Assembly: GCF_030209375.1 (NCBI RefSeq)
Contig: NZ_JARVSC010000001.1
Coordinates: forward strand, 186,001-250,000
DNA: 64,000 nucleotides
Reading direction: 5' to 3'
Source of the DNA: Plantibacter sp. ME-Dv--P-122b
GTDB taxonomy: Bacteria > Actinomycetota > Actinomycetes > Actinomycetales > Microbacteriaceae
The notes beneath the pieces are model-generated. The model did not search any database, was not told the DNA's origin, and saw nothing but the letters and a program-made list of their open reading frames with translations. This document shows, in pieces, positions 25,781 through 34,800 of the stretch (positions are counted from its first letter, which is position 1; each line of letters starts with the position of its first letter). Both the position numbers and the translations under genes were made by a program.

Positions 25781-27127
25781 GGCGAGGAAGACGTTCTTCG
25801 TCTCGGTGAAGGCGAGCGGGGCGTCGGGACCGAGCTCACGCCCGAGACCCGACTGCTTGAACCCGCCGAAGGGGGTGGAGTAGCGGACGGAGGAGTGGGA
25901 GTTGACGGACAGGTTGCCCGACTCCACTGCTCGGGCGGCCCGCATCGCACGGCCGATGTCGCGGGTCCAGATCGAGCCGGAGAGGCCGTACTCCGTGTCG
26001 TTCGCAAGAGTGAGGGCGTCGGCCTCGTCCTCGAAGGGCAGGACGGCGACGACGGGACCGAAGATCTCCTCCCGGACGGTGCGGTCGTCGCGGCCGGGCG
26101 TCAGCACGGTCGGCGCGAACCAGTACCCCGGGCCGTCCGGGGCGCTCCCGGTGAAGGCGACCGGCGCACCCGCGGGCACGTACGAGCGCACGGCGGCCAG
26201 ATGCGGAGCGGAGACGAGCGGCCCCATCTCGGTGGCCTCGTCGTTCGGATCGCCGACGACCACGCCCTGCACGGCCGGCTCCAACAGCTCCATGAACCGC
26301 TCGTAAACGCTTCGCTGCACGAGGATCCGGCTCCGGGCGCAGCAGTCCTGGCCCGCGTTCTCGAAGACGCCGTACGGGGCGGCGGCCGCCGCACGTTCGA
26401 GGTCGGCGTCCGCGAACACGATGTTGGCGCTTTTGCCGCCGAGTTCGAGGGTGACGCGCTTCACCTGCTCGGCCGCGCCGGCCATGATGCGTTTGCCGAC
26501 GGCGGTCGACCCGGTGAAGACGACCTTCCGGACGGTCTCGTTCGTGACGAAGCGCTCGCCGACGACCGATCCGCGGCCCGGCAACACCTGGAACAGGCCC
26601 TCGGGAAGGCCGGACTCGAGGGCGAGTTCCCCGAGACGGATGCTCGTCAGCGGCGTCCACTCCGCGGGCTTCAGGACCACCGCGTTCCCCGCCGCGAGCG
26701 CCGGCGCGAACCCCCAGGCGGCGATCGTCATCGGGAAGTTCCACGGGGTGATGATGCCGACGACGCCGAGCGGTTCGTGGAAGGTCAGGTCGATACCGCC
26801 GGCGACGGGGATCTGCTGACCGAAGAGCCGTTCGGGTGACGCCGAGTAGTACTCGAGCACGTCGCGGACGTGACCGGCCTCCCACCGCGCCTGCGTGATG
26901 GGGTGGCCCGAGTTGACGACCTCGAGGCTCGCGAGGTGCTCGCGGTCGGCGTCGACCGATGCGGCGAAGCGGCGGAGCGCCTGGGCGCGGTCGGCGGGGC
27001 TGACGGCCGCCCAGGACCGCTGGGCGACGGCGGCGCGGGCGATGGCGGCGTCCGTCTCGGCGAGGTCGAGGTGCTCGACCGTCGTGACGACGTGTTCGTT
27101 CGCCGGATTGAGGATCGTGTAACTCAC
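25763..27127 (-). CDS. NAD(P)-dependent aldehyde dehydrogenase, PuuC-like role
   Basis: Aldehyde dehydrogenase of 454 residues, slightly shorter than the usual 475-500. Motifs: VVGIITPWNFPMTIAAWGFA, KPAEWTPLTS, FTGSTAVGKRI, the general base Glu in VTLELGGKSANIV and the catalytic Cys in NAGQDCCARSR, plus EIFGPVVAVLPF. The GTG at 27127 overlaps the hydrolase stop by 4 bp (GTGA), tying it to the upstream genes. It should oxidise a gamma-glutamylated aldehyde to the acid. The last residues (VDPGP, stop) are encoded by a copy of the intergenic repeat, a sign that the end was altered by repeat insertion. Confidence 0.92.
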   Translation of the reverse strand: MSYTILNPANEHVVTTVEHLDLAETDAAIARAAVAQRSWAAVSPADRAQALRRFAASVDADREHLASLEVVNSGHPITQARWEAGHVRDVLEYYSASPERLFGQQIPVAGGIDLTFHEPLGVVGIITPWNFPMTIAAWGFAPALAAGNAVVLKPAEWTPLTSIRLGELALESGLPEGLFQVLPGRGSVVGERFVTNETVRKVVFTGSTAVGKRIMAGAAEQVKRVTLELGGKSANIVFADADLERAAAAAPYGVFENAGQDCCARSRILVQRSVYERFMELLEPAVQGVVVGDPNDEATEMGPLVSAPHLAAVRSYVPAGAPVAFTGSAPDGPGYWFAPTVLTPGRDDRTVREEIFGPVVAVLPFEDEADALTLANDTEYGLSGSIWTRDIGRAMRAARAVESGNLSVNSHSSVRYSTPFGGFKQSGLGRELGPDAPLAFTETKNVFLAVDPGP

Positions 27128-27960
27128 GGTGCGGTGCTCCTGCTCTCGGTGCCGGGTGTGGTGCTGGTGTTGATTCCTGTTGTGGTCCCGGCGTCGCGGT
27201 GTCGACGCGCGGCGTCCACGAGCCCGGCGAAGAGACGCCGGTCGGCGGTCTCCTCCTCGGGGTGCCACTGCACGGCGAGACCGAAGGGGACCGTCGGCAG
27301 CTCCACCGCCTCGATGACGCCCTCCTCAGTGCGGGCGGTGACGACGAGTCCGTCGGCGACGCGGTCGATCGACTGGTGGTGGTAGACGTGCACGTCGAGC
27401 TCGTCGTCGTCCTGCCGGAGCAGCGCGGCCAGTCGCGAGTCGGCGTCGATCGCCACGGTCTTCGGCCCGAAGACGCCCTCGCCGGGCTGGAAGGAGTCGT
27501 CGCCGACGAGGTCGGGGAGGTGCTGGACGAGCGTCCCGCCGAGCGCGACGTTCAGCAGTTGCGCGCCACGGCAGATGCCGAGGAACGGCAGCTCGGCGTC
27601 GATCGCCGCCGTGAGCAGCGCCTCCTCCCAGGCGTCCCGGTCGGTCCGTGGCCGACCCGTGCGCGGATGGGCGGCCTGACCGTACAGGCCGGGGTCGACG
27701 TCGGCACCACCCGAGACGATGAGACCGTCGAGCCGCGCCAGCACGGACGCGGCCACGGCACGGGTGACCGGCTGGGGTGGAAGGAGGACCGCGATTCCGC
27801 CCGCATCCGTCACGGCGTCGAGGTACACCTTCGGGAGGAAGGACGCCGGGACGTCCCACACACCGGTCTGGGCCTGCTCGAGGTAGGTCGTGATGCCGAT
27901 GAGCGGAGCGCTCGAGACGGGCGGGTCGGTCGCTGGGGCGTTCGGGTCAGAGGCGTTCAA
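27124..27960 (-). CDS. Class I glutamine amidotransferase-like gamma-glutamyl hydrolase (PuuD-like)
   Basis: Hydrolase of 278 residues related to gamma-glutamyl-GABA hydrolase. The nucleophile is Cys in FLGICRGAQLLNVALGG, with His and Glu of the triad in QWHPEEE; SGGADVDPGLYG is the oxyanion strand region of the family. It should release glutamate from the gamma-glutamylated acid made by the aldehyde dehydrogenase. Start is a rare TTG at 27960, overlapping the synthetase stop by 14 bp; no ATG or GTG fits upstream of the conserved LIGITTYLEQAQTGVW. An overlap with the next gene follows, so three genes are translationally linked. Confidence 0.9.
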   Translation of the reverse strand: MNASDPNAPATDPPVSSAPLIGITTYLEQAQTGVWDVPASFLPKVYLDAVTDAGGIAVLLPPQPVTRAVAASVLARLDGLIVSGGADVDPGLYGQAAHPRTGRPRTDRDAWEEALLTAAIDAELPFLGICRGAQLLNVALGGTLVQHLPDLVGDDSFQPGEGVFGPKTVAIDADSRLAALLRQDDDELDVHVYHHQSIDRVADGLVVTARTEEGVIEAVELPTVPFGLAVQWHPEEETADRRLFAGLVDAARRHRDAGTTTGINTSTTPGTESRSTAP

Positions 27961-29314
27961 AGCCGCGCACCCGCTCCCAGTCCGTCACCGCGGCGTCGAA
28001 GGCGGCCAGTTCCACCTTCGCGAAGTTCAGGTAGTGGTCGACGACCTCGTCGCCGAAGGCCTCGCGGGCGATCGTCGACTGGGAGAAGAGCTCGGCCGCC
28101 TCCCGGAGCGAGGTCGGGACGCGGGGCGCGCCGCCCGTGTACGCGTTGCCGCTGGTCGGGTCCTCGAGTTCCAGTTCGTTCTCGATGCCGTGCAGTCCGG
28201 CGGCGATGAGCGCGGCGACGGCGAGGTACTGGTTGACGTCGCCACCCGGCACCCGGTTCTCGACGCGCATGCCGAGCCCCCGGCCGACGACCCGGAGCGA
28301 GCACGTGCGGTTGTCGTGTCCCCACGCGACGGCCGTCGGGGCGAAGCTGCCGTCGACGTAGCGCTTGTAGGAGTTGATGTTCGGGGCGAAGAACATCGTC
28401 AGCTCGCGCATCGCGGCGAGCTGCCCGGCCAGGAAGTGCCGGAAGAGCTTCGACATGCCGTCGGGCGCGTCGGGGTCCGCGAACACGGCCGAACCGTCCT
28501 CGCCGCGGAGACTGATGTGGATGTGGCAGCTGTTGCCCTCGCGCTCGTCGAACTTCGCCATGAACGTGAGGCTCTTGCCATGGGCGTCGGCGATCTCCTT
28601 CGCCCCGTTCTTGTAGATCGAGTGGTTGTCGCAGGTGACGAGGGCGTGGTCGTAGCGGAACGCGATCTCCTGCTGCCCGAGGTTGCACTCGCCCTTGACG
28701 CCCTCGCAGTACATGCCGGCGCCGTCCATGGCGTTGCGGATGTCGCGCAGCAACGGCTCCATGCGGGTCGAGGCGAGGATCGCGTAGTCGATGTTGTAGT
28801 CGGTGGCGGGGGTCAGTTTCGTGTAGTCCTTCGCCCAGGCCTCCCGGAAGGTGTCGTCGAAGACGAGGAACTCGAGCTCCGTGCCGACGAACGGGACGAG
28901 GCCGCGTTCGGCGAGCCGTTCGAGCTGGGCGATGAGGATCTGGCGGGGTGAGGCGACCACCGGGGCGTCGTCGAGCCACTGGAGGTCGGCGGTGACGAGG
29001 GCCGTGCCCGGCAGCCAGGGCGCGCGGCGGAGGGTGGAGAAGTCGGGGATCATCGCCATGTCGCCGTAGCCGCGTTCCCAACTCGACATCGCGTAGCCGT
29101 CGACCGTGTTCATCTCGACGTCGACCGCGAGCAGGTAGTTGCAGCACTCCGCCCCGTGCTCGGCGACGTCCTCGACGAAGAGGCGGGCCGAGACGCGCTT
29201 GCCGACGAGTCGGCCCTGCATGTCGGTGAACGCGAGGATCACGGTGTCGATCTCGCGCGCGGCGACGGCCGTCGTGAGCTCCTCGAGCGTCAGGTTTCCT
29301 GAGCGTGGGTGCAT
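27947..29314 (-). CDS. Glutamine-synthetase-like gamma-glutamylamide ligase (GlnA3/GlnA4/PuuA type)
   Basis: ATP-dependent ligase of 455 residues in the type I glutamine synthetase fold. Metal and ATP motifs are GTELEFLVFDD, CEGVKGECNLGQQEIAFRY, GNSCHIHISL and the Arg region NRTCSLRVVG with ENRVPGGDVNQYLA. It lacks the adenylylation loop of true GlnA. Relatives attach glutamate through its gamma-carboxyl to polyamines (PuuA, GlnA3) or ethanolamine (GlnA4 of Streptomyces). Because the divergent permease is of the ethanolamine type, gamma-glutamylethanolamide formation is favoured here. ATG at 29314 follows GAGGAGCTGCC. First gene of the catabolic operon. Confidence 0.9.
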   Translation of the reverse strand: MHPRSGNLTLEELTTAVAAREIDTVILAFTDMQGRLVGKRVSARLFVEDVAEHGAECCNYLLAVDVEMNTVDGYAMSSWERGYGDMAMIPDFSTLRRAPWLPGTALVTADLQWLDDAPVVASPRQILIAQLERLAERGLVPFVGTELEFLVFDDTFREAWAKDYTKLTPATDYNIDYAILASTRMEPLLRDIRNAMDGAGMYCEGVKGECNLGQQEIAFRYDHALVTCDNHSIYKNGAKEIADAHGKSLTFMAKFDEREGNSCHIHISLRGEDGSAVFADPDAPDGMSKLFRHFLAGQLAAMRELTMFFAPNINSYKRYVDGSFAPTAVAWGHDNRTCSLRVVGRGLGMRVENRVPGGDVNQYLAVAALIAAGLHGIENELELEDPTSGNAYTGGAPRVPTSLREAAELFSQSTIAREAFGDEVVDHYLNFAKVELAAFDAAVTDWERVRGFERL

Positions 29315-29428
29315 GGCAGCTCCTCGTTGATCCGGGGGACCCGTCGTCGGCGTTCTGCCTCGATGGAGAACTGAAAGGTCGCGAACTCGACCATTACATC
29401 ACAGCACCTCCAGTGGATCGAGGCATTC

Positions 29429-29447
29429 GTGAGACGGATTTCCTCAC
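29429..29447. promoter_or_regulatory. Possible GntR operator in the divergent region
   Basis: Inverted repeat GTGAG-N9-CTCAC between the ligase start (29314) and the permease start (29554). Position suits a repressor acting on both units; the arms are short, so this is tentative. The rest of the 239-bp gap is AT-richer than its surroundings. Confidence 0.35.
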
Positions 29448-29553
29448 AAAGGTATGTACACGCGACCATTGCAGGTCCTAGAGTCGGGCCAACCGAATCT
29501 GAGGACGTTGTGCGAGCCCGACGAGCGCGCAACCCGAGCGACAGGACGCATCG

Positions 29554-31110
29554 ATGGCTGACGACACGCGCAAGATCTCCGGGGTGACCTACACCGCGGC
29601 CGGCGAGGGGTACTTCGAGAAACGCAGCCTGAAGCGGTCCGCCGGGGTGTGGGGCCTCTGGGGCCTCGCCGTCGCGGCGGTCATCTCCGGCGACTTCTCC
29701 GGCTGGAACTTCGGTATCGACTTCGCCGGGTTCGGCGGCATGCTCATCGCCTTCGTCATCCTCGTCGCGATGTACTACGGCATGATCTTCTCGATCGGGG
29801 AGATGGCCGCGGCGATGCCGCACACCGGTGGGGCCTACTCCTTCGCGAGAGCGGCGATGGGACCGCTCGGTGGGTTCGTGACCGGCCTCGCGGAGACCAT
29901 CGAGTACGTCGCGACCACGGCCGTGATCGTGTACTTCTCAGCCTCCTACGCCGACGCCATCACGAGCGAGCTGCTCGGGTTCTCCATGCCGTCGCCCGTG
30001 TGGTGGGCGATCCTGTACGTCGCGTTCATCGCGCTCAACTCCGCCGGGGCCAGCATCTCCTTCCGCTTCGCCATCGTCGTCTCGATCATCTCCATCGGCA
30101 TCCTGCTCGTCTTCTCCGCGATGGCGATCTTCTCCGGCCAGTTCGCCTGGGCCAACCTGTTCGACATCGCCCCGGACGCGGGCCAGACCGAGTTCCTGCC
30201 GCACGGTGTCCTCCCGATCCTGTTCGCCCTGCCTTTTGCGATGTGGTTCTTCCTCGGCATCGAGGAGCTGCCGCTCGCTGCGGAGGAGTCCCACAACCCG
30301 GTGCGCGACATCCCGAAGGCCGGGTTCTGGGCTCGTGGCACGCTCATCGTGACCGGCCTCCTCGTCCTCTTCCTCAACACGGGCGTCATCGGTGCGGAGG
30401 CGACCGGAACGGCCGGCGAGCCCCTGCTCGACGGCTTCCGAGCCATCGTCGGTGACGGTGCCGCGGCGGTCCTCGCCCTCTTCGCCCTCATCGGGCTCCT
30501 CGCCTCGCTGCAGGGCATCATGTTCGCCTACGGTCGCAACATGTACTCGCTGTCCCGCGCCGGGTACTACCCGCGGTTCCTCTCCCTCACCGGCAAGCGG
30601 CAGACGCCGTGGGTGGCCCTCGTGGCCGGGGCGATCATCGGGTTCATCGCGTTGCTCATCGTCGACGCGGCCGGCGGATCAGGCGGCGTCGCCGGGGCGA
30701 TCGTGCTGAACATCGCGGTCTGGGGTGCGGTGCTCGCGTACCTCATGCAGATGATCGCGTTCCTGCTGCTGCGGAAGAAGTTCCCGAACGCCAAGCGGCC
30801 CTACCGCAGCCCGTGGGGGGTGCCGGGTGCGGTCATCGCTGCAGTCATCGCCGCGCTCATCTTCATCGGCTTCCTGCTCAACCCGACGTTCCTCCCCGCG
30901 ATCATCGCGATCGTCGTCGTGTACGTCGTGATGCTGGTCGCCTTCGCCGTCTGGGGCCGCCACCGGCTCGTCATGTCACCGGAGGAGGAGTACGCCGTCT
31001 CCGGCGGCCTGCACGGCGACCCGGAGACCGAGGGCTACGGCGGCGCGACCGAGGCGGAGCTGCTCGCAGCCGACCGTCCCGAGGATCCCGGCTCCGGCAC
31101 CGCGCGTTGA
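29554..31110 (+). CDS. Ethanolamine-type permease, APC family
   Basis: Transporter of 518 residues with about twelve hydrophobic segments. The opening YFEKRSLKRSAGVWGLWGLA and VAAVISGDFSGWNFGIDFAG match the ethanolamine permease (Eat) subgroup, as do AAAMPHTGGAYSFARAAMGP and WFFLGIEELPLAAEES. It should import ethanolamine or a similar small amino alcohol by ion symport. ATG at 29554 has AGGA 8 bp upstream; TAGAGT near 29479 could be its -10. It diverges from the gamma-glutamylation operon and supplies the probable substrate. No EutBC lyase or microcompartment gene is in the window. Confidence 0.85.
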   Translation: MADDTRKISGVTYTAAGEGYFEKRSLKRSAGVWGLWGLAVAAVISGDFSGWNFGIDFAGFGGMLIAFVILVAMYYGMIFSIGEMAAAMPHTGGAYSFARAAMGPLGGFVTGLAETIEYVATTAVIVYFSASYADAITSELLGFSMPSPVWWAILYVAFIALNSAGASISFRFAIVVSIISIGILLVFSAMAIFSGQFAWANLFDIAPDAGQTEFLPHGVLPILFALPFAMWFFLGIEELPLAAEESHNPVRDIPKAGFWARGTLIVTGLLVLFLNTGVIGAEATGTAGEPLLDGFRAIVGDGAAAVLALFALIGLLASLQGIMFAYGRNMYSLSRAGYYPRFLSLTGKRQTPWVALVAGAIIGFIALLIVDAAGGSGGVAGAIVLNIAVWGAVLAYLMQMIAFLLLRKKFPNAKRPYRSPWGVPGAVIAAVIAALIFIGFLLNPTFLPAIIAIVVVYVVMLVAFAVWGRHRLVMSPEEEYAVSGGLHGDPETEGYGGATEAELLAADRPEDPGSGTAR

Positions 31111-31126
31111 CCCCCGGACGCAGCCG

Positions 31127-31208
31127 CCCCGACGCAGGACGTGGCGGTGTGGCGTCCCCGAGCCCCGGCGAGTCGTGCCCGACACGCCGGGGCTCTCCTG
31201 CGTCGGGG
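31127..31208. repeat. 82-bp nested palindrome C, probable terminator of the permease gene
   Basis: Outer arms 31127-31139 and 31196-31208 (13 bp, perfect) enclose inner arms 31160-31170 and 31185-31195 (11 bp, perfect). Read on the minus strand its CAGGAG-GCCC-GGCGTG block matches element A at 2309, so it belongs to the same repeat family with different ends. It follows the permease stop by 17 bp and could end transcription. Confidence 0.75.
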
Positions 31209-31258
31209 ATGCGGAACGCCCCCATCCGGGCGACTGCGGCGATGGGGGTCACAGCTTG

Positions 31259-31264
31259 TAGACT
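31259..31264 (+). promoter_or_regulatory. -10 hexamer of pyrE
   Basis: TAGACT, 7 bp before GTG 31272. Confidence 0.65.
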
Positions 31265-31271
31265 CGTCGAC

Positions 31272-31820
31272 GTGACGGACGCACGAGCTCAGCTCATTGA
31301 CCACATCTCGGCGGAAGCCGTGTTCCACGGTGACTTCACCCTGACGAGCGGCAAGAAAGCGACGTACTACGTCGACCTCCGCAAGGTGAGCCTCGACCAC
31401 CGCGTCGCGCCCCTCATCGGGCAGGTCATGATCGACCTCATCGCCGACGTCCCCGACGTCTTCGCGGTCGGTGGCCTCACGATGGGTGCCGACCCGGTGG
31501 CCGCCGCGATCCTGCACCAGGGTGCCGCGCGCGGACTCTCCTACGACGCGTTCGTCGTCCGCAAGGAGCCGAAGGACCACGGCCGCGGCAAGCAGGTCGA
31601 GGGCCCCGACCTCCAGGGCAAGCGCGTGATCGTGCTCGAGGACACCTCGACCACCGGTGGGTCACCGCTCAAGGCTGCCGAGGCGCTCGAGAAGGTCGGG
31701 GCCGAGGTGGTCGCCGTCGCCGTCGTCGTCGACCGCGCGACCGGCGCCCGCGAAATCATCGAGGCCGCGGGCTACCAGTACCTGGCCGCGATTGGCCTGG
31801 AAGACCTGGGACTCGTCTGA
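31272..31820 (+). CDS. pyrE: Orotate phosphoribosyltransferase
   Basis: Makes orotidine 5'-phosphate from orotate and PRPP in pyrimidine synthesis. 182 residues. Motifs: FTLTSGKKATYYVDLRK at the N-terminus, the flexible catalytic loop VRKEPKDHGRGKQVEG and the PRPP-binding motif VIVLEDTSTTGGSPLKA. The start is a GTG at 31272, 7 bp after TAGACT (31259-31264), a leaderless promoter; upstream in-frame sequence is non-coding. Its stop overlaps by one base (TGATG) with the start of a very large disordered membrane protein, so the two are translationally coupled. Confidence 0.95.
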   Translation: MTDARAQLIDHISAEAVFHGDFTLTSGKKATYYVDLRKVSLDHRVAPLIGQVMIDLIADVPDVFAVGGLTMGADPVAAAILHQGAARGLSYDAFVVRKEPKDHGRGKQVEGPDLQGKRVIVLEDTSTTGGSPLKAAEALEKVGAEVVAVAVVVDRATGAREIIEAAGYQYLAAIGLEDLGLV

Positions 31821-34800
31821 TGTCCGGCGACGGAACCGGACGCGGCGGGGCCGGGCTGCCGGACGAACCCGCGGATGGAACCGACTGGCTGCTCTCGCAG
31901 CTCGATGCGGACGACACCGAGGCGATCGAGACGCAGCCCGACGCCGACGCGGGCGACGAGCAGCCGTCGGCAGCCGTCGCTCCGGTGCCCGCTGACGACG
32001 ACGACCGGACGCGCGTCCTCCCGGTCATCGGCGACGCCGCTGCTTCGCCGGTGCCTGAGCCGGTCCCGGCCGAGCCGCAGTGGTCCGCGCCCGCCGTGCC
32101 GGATGCGCCGGCGGCTCCGATGCCCGCGACTCCGACGGCCGCTGAGTCGACGGCCGCTGAGTCGACGCCGACTGCGGTCGAGTCGCTGCCCGCTCCCGTC
32201 GAGCAGACGCCCGCTGCAGCCGAGCCCACCCCGGCCACCGCCCCCGGTGAGTTCGCGAGCGAGACCGAACTCCTCGCCTGGTGGCAGAGCCAGGTGCCGA
32301 ACACGGCCGACGACACGACACCGGCCCCCGCACCATCGACGCCGGATGTCCCCAGCGCGGAGCCCGCCGCCCCCGCCACGCCTGCGGCCTCGGCCGACCC
32401 GGTACCCGAGGAGGCTCCCGTCCGGTCGGAGGGTCTCCGGCACCCGAACGCCCTCGAGCTCCCGGTCGTCCCGCCGACTCCCGCCCCGGCGTCGCCGGTG
32501 CCGCCGGCCCGCAACGAGCTGACGGTCGACACCGACTCCGTCCTCCAGCACGCGCCCGCCGGCACCTTCCGGCCCGCGCCCACGAACCCGGTCGTGCTGC
32601 CCCCGGTCGACGACGAGCCCTGGAGCCTCGGCAGCGACGACGCCGACGTCGCACCAGCAGCCCCGGAGGACGTCTCGACGGCCGTCCTGCCCACGGCCCG
32701 AGCACTCGCAGCCGACGACCCGGCGGCCTGGGCCGAGGTCGAAGCGGAGGAGACCGGCGCGACGACCGCCACCTCGACGCCCGTCGGCGGCACGCCCGCC
32801 GCACCGCTGCCACCCACCGCCCCGCCGGTGGCGCCGACGCCCACTTCGGCGGACCACGAGGTGCCCTCCGCCTCCCCGACGCCCGACACCGAGGTGCAGG
32901 ACGACGATCTCCCGGACGGCTCCTGGAGCCTATCCGAGACGTTCGGCGACGACGTCCTCGGCGGCGAGACCGTCGTGGTCCGCGACACGACGATCGATGC
33001 TTCGGCGCCCGCCGACACCGGACTCGACGAAGCCCCGGACGAAGGAGTAGCTGCCGACGACGCCTGGACCGCCGAGTCGGCGGCTGCCGAGGCCTCCGCA
33101 CCGCGCACGGATCCGCTGGCCTGGTTGACGGAACCGTTCGGTGCGACGTTCGGCGCCGCGCCGGCGGCACCGGAGGAGCAGACGGCCGAAGAACCGCTGG
33201 CGGAGCCGGTCGACGAGTCGCCCCAGCAGCTCGACTCCGCGGACGAGTCCGTCATCGCCACCGTCACCGACGAGGCGACGCCTCCGTCCCTGAGCGAGCC
33301 GGTCCAGCCGACCGCCGACTCGGAGCCCGAGCCCGAGCCCGCGTCCGACGGCATCGTCGCCTCCGAGCCGATCACCCCCGCGGCACCGTTCCGCTGGGAC
33401 ACGGTCGCGGCGGCGTCGCCCGTGAGTGCAGCGGAGCCGACCTCGCCAGCCGACGTCCCGTGGCCCGAGACGGTCCCCGACGTCGACGCCGAGCCGCTCG
33501 ATGAGACGCGGCCGTTCGACAGCCTCGGCGGTCCGGGATTCTCGGCCCTGGCGGGTGCCGCAGCCGCAGCAGCAGCCGTTCACCCGGCGCCGACACCCGT
33601 CCCCGTCGCCGATGCCGAGCCCGGCCGTGACGATGCGCCGGTCGACGACGACGCGACGGACACCGCCGACGTCCCTCCGGCCTTCGGCCCGCCGACCCCG
33701 AAGGCCGAGCGTTCCATCACGGAGCTCATCTCCCTCGACGGCGTGCAACCCGAGCCCACGGTCAGCCCCTTCGGCACCGCGCCATTCGTGTGGGACCTCG
33801 CGCCGAACGACGCCCTCGACCCGCTCGTGCATGCGGCTCCCACGACCCAGCCCATCCCGGTCCCGCCGGTGGAGTGGGAGGGCGCCGAGTCGTCAGCCGT
33901 GAGTGCGGAGTCGCCCTCGGAGCTCGCACTCGAGGGCGAGGTGCCCGATGCCGCGTTCATCGCTGGCGACGTCCAGCCCTTCGCTCCGGGCCTCGCCGCC
34001 GTCACGCTCGGCCGTCCGCTCGTCGACGGACCCGGTGACGAGTTCGCCAGCTGGACCGACGACGCGACGGAGACCGACAGCTCCGCGACGGACGACGCAC
34101 CGATCGTCCCCGCCGCGAACGACACGGTCGACCTCTTCCCGACGCTGTCGCTCGGTGGGTTCGACGCAGCCGTCGCGGCCGGTGGCCTCGCCGCCGCAGG
34201 AGCCGCGACCGCTGCCGGTGCCGCTTCCGGACTCGGCTCGGGCGAGGACACCGCCGACACCGACGACACGGAGACCTCGGCCGACCTCGACGGCGGCGCT
34301 GCGCCCGCGACGGCACCGACCCCCGTCACCGAGACTCCTGCTCCCGAGAGCCCGGCATTCGCGGTCGACCCGGAGGAGCTCGACGACGAGTTCGACGAGG
34401 AGATCGTCGAGTTCGACGCCGTCCCACTCGCCGCGGCGGGCGTCACATCGCTTCCGTCGTTCGTGCCGGACGGGGCCGTCGCCGACGGTGCGACCGATCC
34501 CTCCGCGGATGCCGCTGCATCGGATGGCCCACTCGCTCCCGGCTCGATCGACCCTGAGCCGGTCGGCGAGCCCGAGCCGGTCAGCGAGGAGCTGCGGCTC
34601 GAGTCGCTGTTCGATCTCGGACCCGAGACGGATGCGGTCGAGGTCGCCTCGACCGATGACGCCGCGACCGACGGTGCGTCGGCTGCCACACCGCCCGCCG
34701 ACACCGAGCAGGCCGACGACACGGCCGCGGACGCCGCTGCCGAGCCGTCCGACCAGCCAGACGCCGCCGCGGCAGGGGCGGGCTCGGCACGGTCGCTCGC

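Noticed and set aside
24028-29314. Putrescine as the certain substrate of the amine cluster.
   Set aside because: The enzymes resemble the Puu set, but the permease has ethanolamine-permease motifs, an SDR for an alcohol step is present, and there is no PuuB-type oxidase. Putrescine is less likely but not excluded.
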